Part shown: in pieces, positions 21,518-31,812 of the stretch | Layout of the letters: the number at the start of each line of letters is the position of its first letter | Position numbering within the stretch: the first letter of the stretch is position 1 | Source: Gari tellinella | Lineage: Eukaryota > Mollusca > Bivalvia > Cardiida > Psammobiidae | Direction of reading: 5' to 3' | DNA: 64,000 nt | Assembly (NCBI GenBank): GCA_922989275.2 | Contig: OV277874.1 | Coordinates: 18,836,154 to 18,900,153, forward strand | Position numbers and translations under genes: made by a program | The notes under the pieces: generated by a model | Seen by the model: the letters and a program-made list of their open reading frames with translations, nothing else | Told to the model about the DNA's origin: nothing | Databases searched by the model: none

Positions 21518-21786
21518 AATGCAATGAGTATAAACAGGTACATGTACATGATGTTGAACGAGTTAATGGGTTTGATTGTCGTTACTACATGTAAGAAGTG
21601 TTTACCGTTCACTCGAAGCCATATATTGATGCGTCCTCCCATGGCGTATGGACCCGGTCAACATCAACCTATAAGTTTAAACATACTTTATTTTAAAAGA
21701 TATTACCCACATCATTCCTCACTATACATGAACATAAAGGACAAAGGGTCATCGTCGTCTCACTTTGATGGAACGTCGTATTAGTT

Positions 21787-22181
21787 AAGCCTGCTTGCCA
21801 CTCAAATTAAAACGAATAGTCAGAACTGTACAAGAAATTGTCATTTTCTATATGAAAATTATAATTGCATGCAGCAATGCGTGTGCGATTCATTTGAGTT
21901 TAACTCATTTTCCCCTGGAACTTCTAATGGAAAATTCCAGTTTGCAATAAAGGCTGGTCCATTTTAGACTATTTAGGGTTGTTTTTTGTAATAAATTGCA
22001 TAATATGCCAAACAGTGAAGTCTCTGATCAGAGGGCTCCTGCAGGAGCCCTCTGATCAGAGACTTCACTGTTTGCATAGGACAAGCGTACTTTTCACAGG
22101 TACACATTTGGTAAATGACGCATATATGCGTCACTAGGGCACAATGAGTTAAGCGAGAATAAGAAAACGTCTTCTCCGCTG
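21787..22181 (+). mobile_element. MITE family A 3' part interrupted by family C
   Basis: GCTTGCCACTCAAATT through CGATTCATTTGAGTT, then the family C insertion, then AAGAAAACGTCTTCTCCGCTG and TA. Confidence 0.75.
21900..22152 (+). mobile_element. MITE family C nested in family A
   Basis: TTAACTCATTTTCCCC to CACAATGAGTTAA. Hairpin 22009-22074 is perfectly paired, GAAGTCTCTGATCAGAGGG. Contains GACGCATATATGCGTC. Confidence 0.93.
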
Positions 22182-22454
22182 TATCGAAAAACCTATTGTT
22201 TTAAATCGCATGCATGCATACCGCTGAGTCAGCGAGAAATCTCTTTTTCGTATTTTAATTATGTGACACATATAAGGCGAGCTTTCTTCAATGGATATCG
22301 TCAAATTATATGTTCGACATGCGCAGTTCGTCTTTTCATTTCTCGGTCGCGTCTTTCATTGTCTCCGGGACAACCTTGATGGCTATATTTAGAAACGATC
22401 AATTTAATAATAACCTTTAGCACACTTTTTAGGGTGAACTTAGGATAACTGTTG

Positions 22455-22519
22455 CAAATAGTTTGAATTCAGATCAGACGCCGCGTAACGCGGCGTCTGA
22501 TCTGAATCCTAACTGTTTG
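22455..22519. repeat. Type-1 hairpin, family B/E-like
   Basis: CAAATAGTTTGAATTCAGAT and ATCTGAATCCTAACTGTTTG; the AATTCAGATC/GATCTGAAT segment is a paired variant. Confidence 0.75.
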
Positions 22520-22524
22520 ATACT

Positions 22525-23820
22525 CATTTTAATATATATTCGACTTAGAACAGAACTTTCAAAAGTTGAATTGCACCTGAACTTGCAGGAGACAAAGTTT
22601 AGCAGGCACTATTTTGTCTATGGAAGGACTAAAAGAGAAATTTGGAATTGAAATGATTAAGCTTATCAGACAGATTTTAATACTTTTTTCAAACAGTTTG
22701 GACACATATCAAATGTAAACATTCTATATGTGTTTTTCAAATCGAGTTTCTTTAGTGGGAGATGGGTTTTGTGATCGTTTTCAATATCAGGAGACGGCAA
22801 AATTGAATTAAACAGTAATAACGAAGGCTAAGGGCAAATATAAGTTCCGGAAAAAATGTTTCCGCTTTTCATTGTCCCTTTAACATGCTAACCTCAGTTT
22901 GGATAACCTTTGCATTTAGTTTTGATCCAGGTCACTCGTCTAGTAAATCGACGTCTGATCAGGATCAAAACTCATTGATACTCCGATTAGGCTTTTCTTT
23001 GTTAGAAACAAAGATAAACATAATTTAGTTTGAGTTATTTTGCCGACAATATGTTTGAAGCAAATTATTTGACATTTACATCTTGGTTCCTCTTCTGACT
23101 TACATGTACCAACTAATCCTGGGTCTGGTGCAGGACCGGCAAACTTTTTGAAAAACTGGTGTTCTCAGAAACGATATACTCGAATTTATTCAATTTACTT
23201 GATTTAATAAATGGCATAAAATTCTGAATTTGATTTATTTCGCAGACGACATATTTGATTTGAATGAAAAGGGTCAATAATTTCGCCAGGGCGAGCACTC
23301 TCCACTTATATAATTGACATCGGGGGGCCTCTGTCCTTATGTTGACAATGATTGAATCAACCCACGCAGTTTCTAAATCCATCGCTTTTGATTATTTCCC
23401 CCGCCAGCCAATCATATCAAAGCGCTGTAACTCATTCGGAATAGTTCAGCTTTGATCGATTTCTTCTATAAGAAATGGACATTAGAGGGGAAGTAAACAA
23501 TCTAGGTAGCGCGTGACACCTTGGAAGCTAATCGAAGAGTATTATGTCGCCTAATGACGTCATTGAAGATGCAGTAAATTGACATGGTAATAAAAATAAA
23601 AAACCTTAAAATAGAAACTTGCAAGATAAGTTTAGCGTGTCTTGTTTGAATAAGCACAGAAATGGGAGAAATGGGAGCAATGGGCCTTGCAGTATGTCGT
23701 GAAGAGTGAAACTGAAATTATCAAGCACATAGCAAATAAAACATCTATTAAATGAGGTTATCTGATCGGTTTTAAAGGCTACTGGTTCTGCGATGTGGCA
23801 GTTCTGAACTGTGAATCCAT
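22525..23820. other. Intron DNA, mostly unrecognised
   Basis: A decayed hairpin at about 22910-22975 (TTTTGATCC arms). An 89-codon minus frame at 23113-23382 has no splice or homology support. Confidence 0.4.
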
Positions 23821-24030
23821 TTACTGCTTTACCTCGAGTACAATGGTTATTTGCAAACAGTTTGGATCCTGATCAGACGCCGCGTAACGCGGCGTCTGAT
23901 CAGGATCCAAACTGTTTGACACTTATTTCAACAATTCTGAAGTCAAAATTAGCTGAAATTTAAATTTGATAAATAAATACAGACGACAATTGTTTAAAAT
24001 TCATGACGTCATGGCAGTGAAGGGGTTACA
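23820..24030 (+). mobile_element. MITE family B with CRE-like site
   Basis: Hairpin 23854-23918 is perfect (GGATCC arms, CGCGTAACGCG tip). GCAGTGAAGGGGTTA end; TGACGTCA at 24004-24011. Confidence 0.82.
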
Positions 24031-24204
24031 TGTCACAGTGTCAGATTCGATGCTATTGTCGCAATCGCCTATGTTTTTATTTCGTTAATGGTTTTGACCT
24101 ACACAACCTGTTCTTTAGTATGGCGTTTTCGACTCTGTATTTTTCTGGTTATCCAAAACTCTGTTTGAATAAACATACCGTACCAACATAGTGATAAGAA
24201 TGGT

Positions 24205-24300
24205 ACAGTGGAGAAAACGGTATTTGTCCCGTTTAAATGCAAACGCATATAGCAATAAAAGGTAGAACATGTCAACTTGTTAATAATTCTATCATTGTGC
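24205..24300 (-). mobile_element. MITE family A, 5' part
   Basis: TA, CAGTGGAGAAAACGG then GTTTAAATGCAAACGC; breaks off before the hairpin. Confidence 0.65.
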
Positions 24301-24587
24301 ATTGTAGTAAGTTGAACTATTTTCTTCAGTTGATGATTGAACTAAATGAGTTAAAAGCGTACAGATCTATGGAGTAAAGGGATAAATGGTATTTATTATA
24401 TACCTATCGATGATTTATAGAGATTTCTCAGTTAGATAAGTCTAGTGATGATATCACTTTATGTGACGTCACGTCAAAATAATTTTTGTGACGTCGCCGC
24501 GCGTAAATAATAAATTTTGTGGGGTTTTTTCTGTAAAAACGTCATTAAAATACATATAATATAAAATAGAATAATCAATTCCTTTGA

Positions 24588-24702
24588 ATAGATATGAAAA
24601 CTATATCACTCGAATGTGTTGTTATCTGGTTAAAAAAACTCGTCCTGCAGACTCGTTTTTTAACCAGATAACAACCCATTCTCGTTATATACTTTTCATA
24701 TC
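24588..24702. repeat. Long hairpin upstream of exon 3
   Basis: GTTGTTATCTGGTTAAAAAA and TTTTTTAACCAGATAACAAC pair perfectly around TCGTCCTGCAGACTCG. Outer parts (GATATGAAAA...) also pair, giving arms near 45 bases. Confidence 0.85.
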
Positions 24703-24763
24703 AATCCAAAGAAATTTATTATCCTCTATGTATTTTCAACTGTATTGTTTGTATCTTCTCCAG

Positions 24764-24850
24764 ATAAGCCCCGAGGAAGCCGAACAGTATGGCAAATCTG
24801 TCATGGACGCCTTTTATAACCAGGAACAACAAGAAGAGAATAATGCTGAT
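24764..24850 (+). CDS. Exon 3 of the same gene
   Basis: An 87 bp exon of 29 codons, phase 0 at both ends, between acceptor TTCTCCAG and donor GTAAGT at 24851. It encodes ISPEEAEQYGKSVMDAFY followed by a Gln/Glu/Asn-rich tail (NQEQQEENNAD). It continues the acidic, helix-forming character of exon 2. A long hairpin (24588-24702) ends about 60 bases before the acceptor, where the branch point would be expected. Splice sites are strong; assignment to the gene is by phase and composition. Confidence 0.7.
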
Positions 24851-24898
24851 GTAAGTGTCACGTGATGACGCGATTACATCCTCAGTGTATATTGTTAC

Positions 24899-25091
24899 CA
24901 GAATTCCAGATAAGGAGAGTATTTCAAAAATGAAAATCTTTATTTCTGCATTAAACCATATGGTGTTACTACTCATTCGAATCGTCTCGAATGGACGATT
25001 CTAATGAGTAGTGACACCATATGATTTGGTGCTTAAATGAGTGAGAACATTTTGGATATGTTCAGTTTACTCCCTCTTATCTGGAGCCCTG
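24899..25091. mobile_element. Family G element
   Basis: CAGAATTCCAGATAAGGAG to CTCTTATCTGGAGCCCTG termini. Central palindrome 24957-25023, ATATGGTGTTACTACTCATT around a GAATCGTC stem. Confidence 0.75.
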
Positions 25092-25123
25092 TTTACCATC
25101 CTCGTGCCATCCTAATATCTGTT

Positions 25124-25335
25124 TTAACCCCGCCACACTGTCTTACCCGGAGAACGATAGTTATTTGCAAACAGTTTGGATTCTGATCAAAACGCGGCGT
25201 ATGATTAGGAACCATACTGTTTGACACTACCTTAAATAATTTTGAAAGCAAAATAACTAAAATTTGAATTCAAATTTGAGAAATGAAAGCAGACGACATG
25301 TTTTTAAAATTGATGACGTCATAGCGAAAAGTTAA
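25124..25335 (+). mobile_element. MITE family B, one hairpin arm shortened
   Basis: TTAACCCCGCCACACTG to GCGAAAAGTTAA. Hairpin 25168-25223 lacks part of the left tip. TGACGTCA at 25314-25321. Confidence 0.78.
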
Positions 25336-25388
25336 ACTATCGCGTTCGTTTAAAAAAGACATCGAGTTAATGATAAGACGGTCATATC

Positions 25389-25634
25389 TTAACCTTTTAC
25401 TCCATATATACGCCTTTTTACGCCTTTAATGTCTTCTTCCGCTGAATTTATACAGTCATGGTCATGGATATGTTTTATCAGAAATACTTTCGATATCCTA
25501 TAGCAGATGGTAGCTTAAAGCAGGCTGAAAGTAAAAAAGAATGATCCCTAAGGCGCATTCTGCTTTACTTTCAACCTGCTTTAAGAAATCAGCTATCTTC
25601 AATACGAGAAAATGGCTATGGAGTAAACGGTTAA
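25389..25634 (+). mobile_element. MITE family D with type-2 hairpin
   Basis: TTAACCTTTTACTCC to GGAGTAAACGGTTAA. Hairpin about 25514-25584 with an eroded left inner arm. Confidence 0.82.
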
Positions 25635-25658
25635 AACAACAAACTCTCCCTGTCATAG

Positions 25659-26177
25659 ACCCCGCAAAATTATTGTTCCCTCTTCGTTACTCCTATCCGT
25701 CGAACAGAAATATATAGCAGATCCACGTTACCGTCTTCGATCAAACTATGGAACGAACTAGATCAGGATCTTCGAAACATCACTTCTCTAGGGGCTTTCA
25801 AGTCTGCTATATCCAATTTATTTACCCGACAGACTGTACCTAAGTTTTGTTTAAGTGGCTCACGTTTTTACTCTGTCCACCATGCTCGAATAAGAAATAA
25901 TTGTAGTAATTTACACCATGATCTTTATAATAACCACTTGCGAGATAATCCAATATGTAGTTGTGGCGATGACCACGAAAATGCTGAACATTTCTTTTTT
26001 AGATGTAAACTTTTTAAAGACCAAAGGATTCAGCTGTTTCGAAACACACGTACATTTCTGCCTCTTAGCACTAAAAAGGTGTTGTTTGGTATTGATGAAC
26101 TAACGTTGGAAGAAAATGAATTTTTATTTATTGAAATACAAAGGTTTATTAATTCCACACAACGATTTGTCAGTTAA
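25659..26177 (+). pseudogene. 5'-truncated LINE, C-terminal reverse transcriptase remnant
   Basis: A 172-residue frame, opened by an in-frame TAG at 25656 and closed by TAA at 26175. It contains STLPSSIKLWNEL, a motif typical of the region after the reverse transcriptase domain in non-LTR retrotransposon polyproteins (basic residues then PSS-x-LWN-L). It ends with a zinc-knuckle-like CSCGDDHENAEHFFFRC (C-x-C-x8-H-x4-C), also typical of LINE ORF2 C-termini. No catalytic domain remains, so this is a 5'-truncated insertion in the intron between exons 3 and 4, same strand as the gene. Sequence to about 26420, and perhaps 26750-27010, may be its 3' UTR, interrupted by a family A element. LINE clade not determined. 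Confidence 0.75.
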
Positions 26178-26421
26178 TTCTATACATGTGCAAACTTCTG
26201 TATTTTAGTTTACTATTGTATACTAATAGTTTTGAGAACAGAGACCCCAATGTTTATTTTAATGCTATTTGACGAATGTATTTGTTAATGGTTTGAATAA
26301 CGGTGAGTTTGGGTGGGGATCCTGGGATCAAAATGCAGAGTTGGAAATGTGAGAAAATTGTTCATTTTTCTCGTTTTTCTTTTTTTTTCTTCCTTTTTTA
26401 CAGTTACCTAATTCTTATTTA

Positions 26422-26748
26422 CAGTGGAGACACTCTGTCATACTGTATACACTCACAGTTTTATCTAGGCATATATGTACATGTAGGCATAAGAAGGGTA
26501 CTATAAACCTAGTATAATTATTTAAATACCTTTCGGATTTATTTTAATTCGTATAATTGATCGGTCTCGATAAAAACAAAGGTATGCCGAATGAAACGCA
26601 AAAATCCGCTTATAAACGCGTTTATAAACGCAAAACTCACTTATAAACGCAAAACGCGTTTATCGTTTATCGTTTCGTTTGTGTTTCGTTTGCGTTTCGT
26701 TTCCGCATGCGTAAGCATAAACGGGAAAGAATAACAGATTCTCCACTG
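26422..26748 (+). mobile_element. Unusual family A-like element inside the LINE region
   Basis: TA, CAGTGGAGACACTC and GGGAAAGAATAACAG to CTCCACTG, TA. The interior lacks the hairpin and holds short tandem variants of TTATAAACGCAAAAC and TTTCGTTTGCG. Confidence 0.6.
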
Positions 26749-27038
26749 TAATTTTATTGTCAAACAAATGTTTCAATTTAACGATGCTCTTTTCTGTCTC
26801 AATATCATTATTGTCTCCATTCCGAGTTTCCTTTTTACTAATTGAAGACAGAATATCGAAAGAAAGTAACATTTATATTGTTTACCGACATGTTGGAAGG
26901 GCCGAGTCCTAATCTAATGTTGCAATAACTTGTGACCCAACCCTTTTGTTTATATTAAACAAATTACATGATGCTTGTGTGAATATGTAAACTAATTGAA
27001 CAATAAAATATTATTAAACTAAACCCACTTCGCACTCT

Positions 27039-27247
27039 TTAACCCTTTCATTGCCAACTTTTCCGTGAGTTTTGTACCCCTTCGCCGCTTATATGTCTTC
27101 TGCTGCAATATCGTTTCAAAGTTAGATTTAAGGCAGTAAAACTGACATTATTTCAAAACAAGTGGCAAACCGCTTTACGCGGCGTCTGATTAGGATCAAA
27201 ACCGTTTGCAAATGCGCTTATGGCGTCATTGAGAGTGAAAGGGTTAA
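27039..27247 (-). mobile_element. MITE family B, hairpin left arm lost
   Basis: TTAACCCTTTCATTGCC to GTGAAAGGGTTAA. Only GCAAACCGCTTTACGCGGCG and the right arm remain. Confidence 0.82.
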
Positions 27248-27497
27248 ATATTTTATGTCAACATATTTCGAGTCTCTGTGACAGATTCTTATTTTTGCCC
27301 AATAATTAGAAACCCCTGGGAATCCTTACTTTTTGCGTAATTGCTTAGATATACTCTGTTTTACATTCCAAATCGAGGTGCCTGGGGACAATTAATTCCT
27401 TAACCTGCTAAACAAATGCGACACAATCATCGTCGGATATTTATTCCATTTTTTTATTTATTTTTTTATTTCAACAAAATTCGATGACACTAATAAT

Positions 27498-27960
27498 CAA
27501 ACAGTTTGGATCCCGTAACGCGGCGTCCTGAACAGGATCCAAACTGTTTGCAAACAAAAGTCACGTCGACATTATCAATTTAAGAGTTAGGAATAATAAT
27601 ACATCTATAAACCAGTGTGTCTGTGTTCCATCAAAATCTATTAAACCTTATGCTGCCGATCGCCGTTTGACTTCTATTTCCAAACAGTCTGGATCCAGAT
27701 TAGACGCAGCGATACGCGGCTTCTGATATGGATCCTGTTTTGCAACTGACTTTTAAATTGTCCAATTAAAAAAATCAAAATTTTGCAGACTACAATTCAA
27801 CACTTATTTTGCTGAATTAGCTTGTGCTTCAAATATATCGTCTGCGAAAAAGATCACAATTAGTTTAAATGTTTCTGTTTATCTGAAAAAATGTTGAATA
27901 TGAGTGAAACACAGTTTGGAATCCAGATCAGACGCCGTGTAATTGGATCTAAACCGTTTG
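27498..27960. repeat. Three decayed type-1 hairpins
   Basis: 27498-27550 (left inner arm deleted), 27681-27742 (several mismatches) and 27909-27960 (right inner arm deleted). Intervening DNA has family B motifs such as GCAGACGATA; TGACGTCA at 28092. Confidence 0.65.
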
Positions 27961-28172
27961 GAAATGTTAGCCAAGTGGCGCTTGGCAAGATAATGATTAA
28001 AAGCAGACGATATTTCATCAGGATTAGGGTTAAAGAAAAGGCTGGGATGGGCTTCGTTCACATGACAGAGGCAGAACAATTTGTCTCTGAATGACGTCAT
28101 TCACCGCGAGATAGAATTGTTCTGTTTCCGTTTATATATGGTAACAATTATGTTTTATATTATGTTCTGGGT

Positions 28173-28419
28173 ACAGAGAAGAATACGTTATTTTTTCCCA
28201 ATAAACGCGTTTACGCTGAAACTAATATTTCCTATGCAAATAGTTTGGAGCCAGATCAGACGCCGGGTAACCCGGTGTCTGATCAGGCTCCAAACTGTTT
28301 GCCACCAAGATAAACATGACATATCAGAATTGTCTAAAGTTGCACTTTTCTGCGTTTTAGTGCTTTGTGTTTGCGTTTTGTTTGCGTTTAAACGGGAAAG
28401 AATAACGTATTCTCCACTG
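28173..28419 (+). mobile_element. MITE family A within a 40 bp direct repeat
   Basis: CAGAGAAG to CCACTG; hairpin 28237-28301. Both sides carry TATGGTAACAATTATGT and then a TTATGTTCTGGG-like text (28134-28172 and 28420-28458). Confidence 0.85.
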
Positions 28420-28517
28420 TATATGGTAACAATTATGTGTTAAATTGTGTTCTGCGGGTAATATGAACCCTTATTCCCTGGTATACAAAGGGTTCATTGG
28501 TCATTAGGAACATAAGC

Positions 28518-28721
28518 TTAACCCCTTAACTGACGTGCCCCGAGTGCTATGGTTGTTTGCAAAACGTTTGGGTCCTCACAAGACACCGCATAGGGATCAA
28601 AGCTGCTTGACTCTTGTTTCAATATGTCTTGAGTCAAAATATATAAAATTTTGAATTTGAGAAATAAAGGCAGACGACACTTGTTTTAAAATTGATGACG
28701 TCACGGCAGTGAAAGGGTTAT
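28518..28721 (+). mobile_element. MITE family B, degraded hairpin
   Basis: TTAACCCCTTAACTG to GGCAGTGAAAGGGTTA; TGACGTCA at 28696-28703. The hairpin is reduced and unpaired. Confidence 0.75.
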
Positions 28722-28726
28722 ATGTA

Positions 28727-28972
28727 CAGTGGAGAATCTGTTATTCTTTCCCGTTTAAACGCAAACGTACGCAAACGCAAAACACTAAAACGTAGAAAAG
28801 TACAACTTTTGGACAATTCTGATAATTCATGTTTATCTTGGTGGCAAACAGTTTGGAGCCTGATCAGACGCCGGGTTACCCGACGTCTGATCTGGCTCCA
28901 AACTGTTTGTACTGCAAATAATAGTTTTAGCGTAAACGCGTTTATTGGGAAAGAATAACACATTCTCCACTG
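28727..28972 (-). mobile_element. MITE family A, full length
   Basis: TA both sides; hairpin 28845-28909 with one tip change. Confidence 0.92.
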
Positions 28973-29089
28973 TAACAAAGAGAAAATAAATGTACACGTG
29001 TGGTGTTGTCTTGATATAAACATTGAGAACTATTATTAATGTTTGTGTGTTTAAACATAGATACTATTTTAACTACAATGTATAGAGTA

Positions 29090-29269
29090 AGTGTGTGTGT
29101 GTGTGTGTGTGTGTGGGGGGGGGGGTGTATATGTAAACAGAGAGTGGGTGAACACACATAAAAAGACAGACAGATTGAGAGAGAGACAGAGCTAATGATG
29201 GACATACAAAGACAGATACATGTAGACAGGCAGAGAAATAGAGACAAGCAGGCAGACATACATACTGAC

Positions 29270-29316
<47 letters not shown>

Positions 29317-29360
29317 TAGAGAGAGAGTGAATGAGAGAGAAAGAAAGAGAGGACAATTAA
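29090..29360 (+). repeat. Microsatellites: TG, G and GA runs
   Basis: TG dinucleotides about 29090-29114, a G10 run, then imperfect GACAGA and a long GA/AGAGAG tract 29270-29350. Confidence 0.9.
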
Positions 29361-29499
29361 AGCTTTTCATAATGTAACTTATAACTTTCTAACGTTTTAT
29401 TGAATCTGTATATGTTTCTTTTCTTTCAAACGTCAAAGGTTATCGTTCAAAAGTGCACTCGCAGGTTAATAGCTGAGAGAGATTAACCGTTTCCACGCT

Positions 29500-29740
29500 A
29501 AATTTAACTGTAACTTTTTACCCTTTCTCAGACAAAATATAGTCTGCTGAAAGTTGTCGTTTGCTATATTTGTGACTTTTTTTACATATTTTTTATAGTT
29601 CTGACTGAAGAAATATTGATACGGCTGTCAAACAGTTTGGATCCAGATTAGACGCCGCGTAACGCGGCGTCTGATCTGGATCCAAACTGTTTGCAAAGTC
29701 TACTTCAGTTGTCTATGTCGTTGAAAGCGTTAGGGTCAAT
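29500..29740 (+). mobile_element. MITE family B, diverged
   Basis: Hairpin 29629-29693 is near-perfect with AGATT/GATCT at the arm centre. Ends near GAAAGCGTTAGGGTCAATTAA. Confidence 0.65.
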
Positions 29741-29948
29741 TAACTGAGTCTATAGATGCCCTATAAGCTGGTTATAGACCGCGGTGATGTATTTTGAGCT
29801 CTAGAAGCCCCGTGTAATTAGGTTTAGCACAATCAAATTGGCTTCGTCGAACATAAAATAGTACGTCATAAACGATATATACGGAATCTATTAATTGATT
29901 CTGTATATAAAAATGCAGAATCGAGCATCTAATAAGATTGCATAAATA

Positions 29949-30272
29949 CAGTGAAGAAGACATTTATATTTCCCAAACTGTTTGGAGCTAGATCAGATGC
30001 CGGGTAACCCGACATCTGAACAGGCTAAAAACTGTTTGCAACTCAGAAAGAAATTGGTTTAAACATATTTGATTTCAATACTTTACATGTATTTTACAAC
30101 ACATTTTAGGATTGAAACGATAGGAAAATAGCATATTGTATGGCCAGATGCCAATGGTCCCCTTTGAACTCAGAAAAAAATTGAGTCGTGAAAAATTTCA
30201 ACAATCTGTCGTTGTCTTCATTTTACTGAATCGCGTTTGTATTTCGTGGAAAAAATAACATCTTCCCCACTG
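29949..30272 (+). mobile_element. MITE family A carrying extra DNA with an exon-like fragment
   Basis: CAGTGAAGAAG to CCCCACTG; decayed hairpin 29972-30040. Between two copies of AACTCAGAAA-AAATT (30040, 30167) lies about 125 bp not found in other copies. It includes 30139-30162, which matches exon 5 at 22 of 24 bases. Confidence 0.6.
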
Positions 30273-30329
30273 CAGCTCCCAGTTCGATTCCAATCACTAG
30301 TTATATCATAAACGATTACATTTCTTCAG

Positions 30330-30416
30330 ATGGCGGAAGTTGAGCCCCTTTACCCAACTGGTTTTGGTGACGGACCCCAGCCAATGTTCCCTATGTACAA
30401 CGGAGCCCCATTCCAG
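30330..30416 (+). CDS. Exon 4 of the same gene, beginning with ATG
   Basis: An 87 bp exon of 29 codons, phase 0 at both ends, between acceptor TTTCTTCAG and donor GTAATA at 30417. It encodes MAEVEPLYPTGFGDGPQP and then MFPMYNGAPFQ, a Pro/Met/Tyr-rich linker. Its first codon is ATG directly after the acceptor, so it could be the start of a shorter isoform driven by an intronic promoter; this is only a possibility. The core EPLYPTGF faintly resembles the PABP-binding PAM2 peptide of PAIP1-type proteins, but key PAM2 positions are missing, so I do not claim it. A family A element ends 57 bases upstream. Confidence 0.72.
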
Positions 30417-30710
30417 GTAATACGTTTAATGTTTATATTGGCTAAAATGTTTTTACTATTAAAGTAGTACGGTCCTGACGTGATTGGTTCAATGCCTTTT
30501 ATTTTCGGTACACTATGTAGAGCGACAGGCTATTCAGATATCATTATATCGTTTTTGGATCAATCTTATCAGGGGCGTATAACCGTATTCTTTTCTATCA
30601 TCTTTTGGCCGTCAATTGAGGTAAAATTTGGTTGTTGGAGTCAAAAACCGTTTTGCGCCTATATCTATCTTTGCTTTGTACTATACTGGTTTATTTGCAC
30701 TACTTTCTAG

Positions 30711-30912
30711 CCCAAGAAGGAAGACGTGTATCCTTACGCCGCCTATGACCAGATGCCAATGGTTCCCGGCAACCCAATGGCTAACCCAATGGCTAACCCC
30801 ATGATTAACCCAATGGCAGAGGAACGAATGGTAGAAGACTATAACCCACTCAGCTTTAGTGACATGATCAACTATCTGCTCGACGAGTGGCTTACGAGAG
30901 CAGTTGTCACTG
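30711..30912 (+). CDS. Exon 5 of the same gene, NPMA-repeat exon
   Basis: A 202 bp exon, entering in phase 0 and leaving in phase 1, between acceptor TACTTTCTAG and donor GTAAGC at 30913. After a Tyr/Pro-rich start (PKKEDVYPYAAYDQMPMVPG) it holds four copies of a short repeat, NPMA NPMA NPMI NPMA, from near-identical 12-base units. It then encodes an amphipathic acidic helix, SFSDMINYLLDEWLTRAV. The repeat is a likely site of length polymorphism. Bases 30744-30767 reappear with two mismatches at 30139-30162 inside the preceding family A element. Confidence 0.78.
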
Positions 30913-31144
30913 GTAAGCAATTCTCATTAACACCGGGTGGATACAAGTCGGATCGTACCCAAACTATAACGTACCCAAACCATAACGTACCAAACCATAT
31001 CGTATTCAACTTGAGGAAATTAATGTTTAAAACGAAATTGTTCGTTTGTAATACCGTTACCCTGTACATGTATATGTATAAGAATTAATCTCCTGGTCGG
31101 TTAACCTCCCTACAAGCAACGGTCTAGTGATAGACGCCGGGTAA

Positions 31145-31342
31145 CTTGCAACAAAAATAGAAAAATGACAACCTTTTAAAAATTTCTTACACTTAATTGC
31201 TATCTGATTGACAAGCAGTTTGGACCCTGATCAGACGCCGGGTTACCCGGCGTCTGATCTTGTTCAAAACTGTTTGCAATAGAAATAATCGTTTTAGCAT
31301 TAACGCGTTTATTGGGATATGTATATAATTATCTTCTACACT
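31145..31342 (-). mobile_element. MITE family A ending next to the exon 6 acceptor
   Basis: 5' terminus missing; hairpin 31212-31276; the final CTACACTG lies 20 bases before exon 6. Confidence 0.8.
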
Positions 31343-31361
31343 GTATATATTTGCTATGCAG

Positions 31362-31457
31362 GTGACCCAGAAGCCGCCGAAATCCTCAGCAACATTATTG
31401 ATCACGTGTCACGAGATGATGACCCCAATGACGAGGAACAAGTAAAAGCCATTCTTG
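31362..31457 (+). CDS. Exon 6 of the same gene
   Basis: A 96 bp exon, phase 1 at both ends, between acceptor TTTGCTATGCAG and donor GTAAGT at 31458. It completes a Gly codon from exon 5 and encodes DPEAAEILSNIIDHVSRDDD, then PNDEEQVKAIL. The pattern is an acidic helix, a charged turn and another helix. The acceptor has a weak pyrimidine tract, because the 3' end of a family A MITE (CTACACTG) stops only about 20 bases upstream at 31342. Confidence 0.75.
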
Positions 31458-31562
31458 GTAAGTAGTTTTAACCTATTACTCCGTAATTGCGCCATTTTAC
31501 GCATTTCATTTTGCATTCGCCCTCTGATAAAGGTCTACCCTGTGTGCATAGTACGCTGTCTG

Positions 31563-31707
31563 TTAACCCCTTTTTGACTGAAAAAATATTGAAATTGGTG
31601 TCAAACAGTTTGGATCCTGATCAGAAGCAGCGTAACGCGGCGTCTGATCAGGATCTAAACTGTTTGCAAAAAACTGTCGTGCTCGGGGTTAGGCAGTGAA
31701 GGGGTTC
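31563..31707 (+). mobile_element. MITE family B, short, with family C tail
   Basis: TTAACCCCTTTTTGACTG to GGCAGTGAAGGGGTT; hairpin 31602-31666. Immediately followed by CGAGTATACTCGTCGCTAGG, the 3' end of a family C copy. Confidence 0.75.
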
Positions 31708-31812
31708 ATGACGAGTATACTCGTCGCTAGGGTTAAATTGGTCATTATTCACGGGGACGGACAAGAGTTACACTACTATATTTCAATTTACAAAATTCCG
31801 TTTTGCTTTCAG

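Noticed and set aside
21524..21784. Possible exon encoding MRPPMAYGPGQHQP, similar in composition to exons 4-5
   Set aside because: No acceptor and donor pair gives a phase-0 exon to fit between exons 2 and 3; the nearest AG-GT pair encloses 38 bases and would shift the frame.
30330..30416. Confident PAM2 motif, making the gene a PAIP1 homologue
   Set aside because: Only EPLYPTGF is similar; the Leu and Ala positions expected in PAM2 are not matched and no MIF4G domain is seen downstream.
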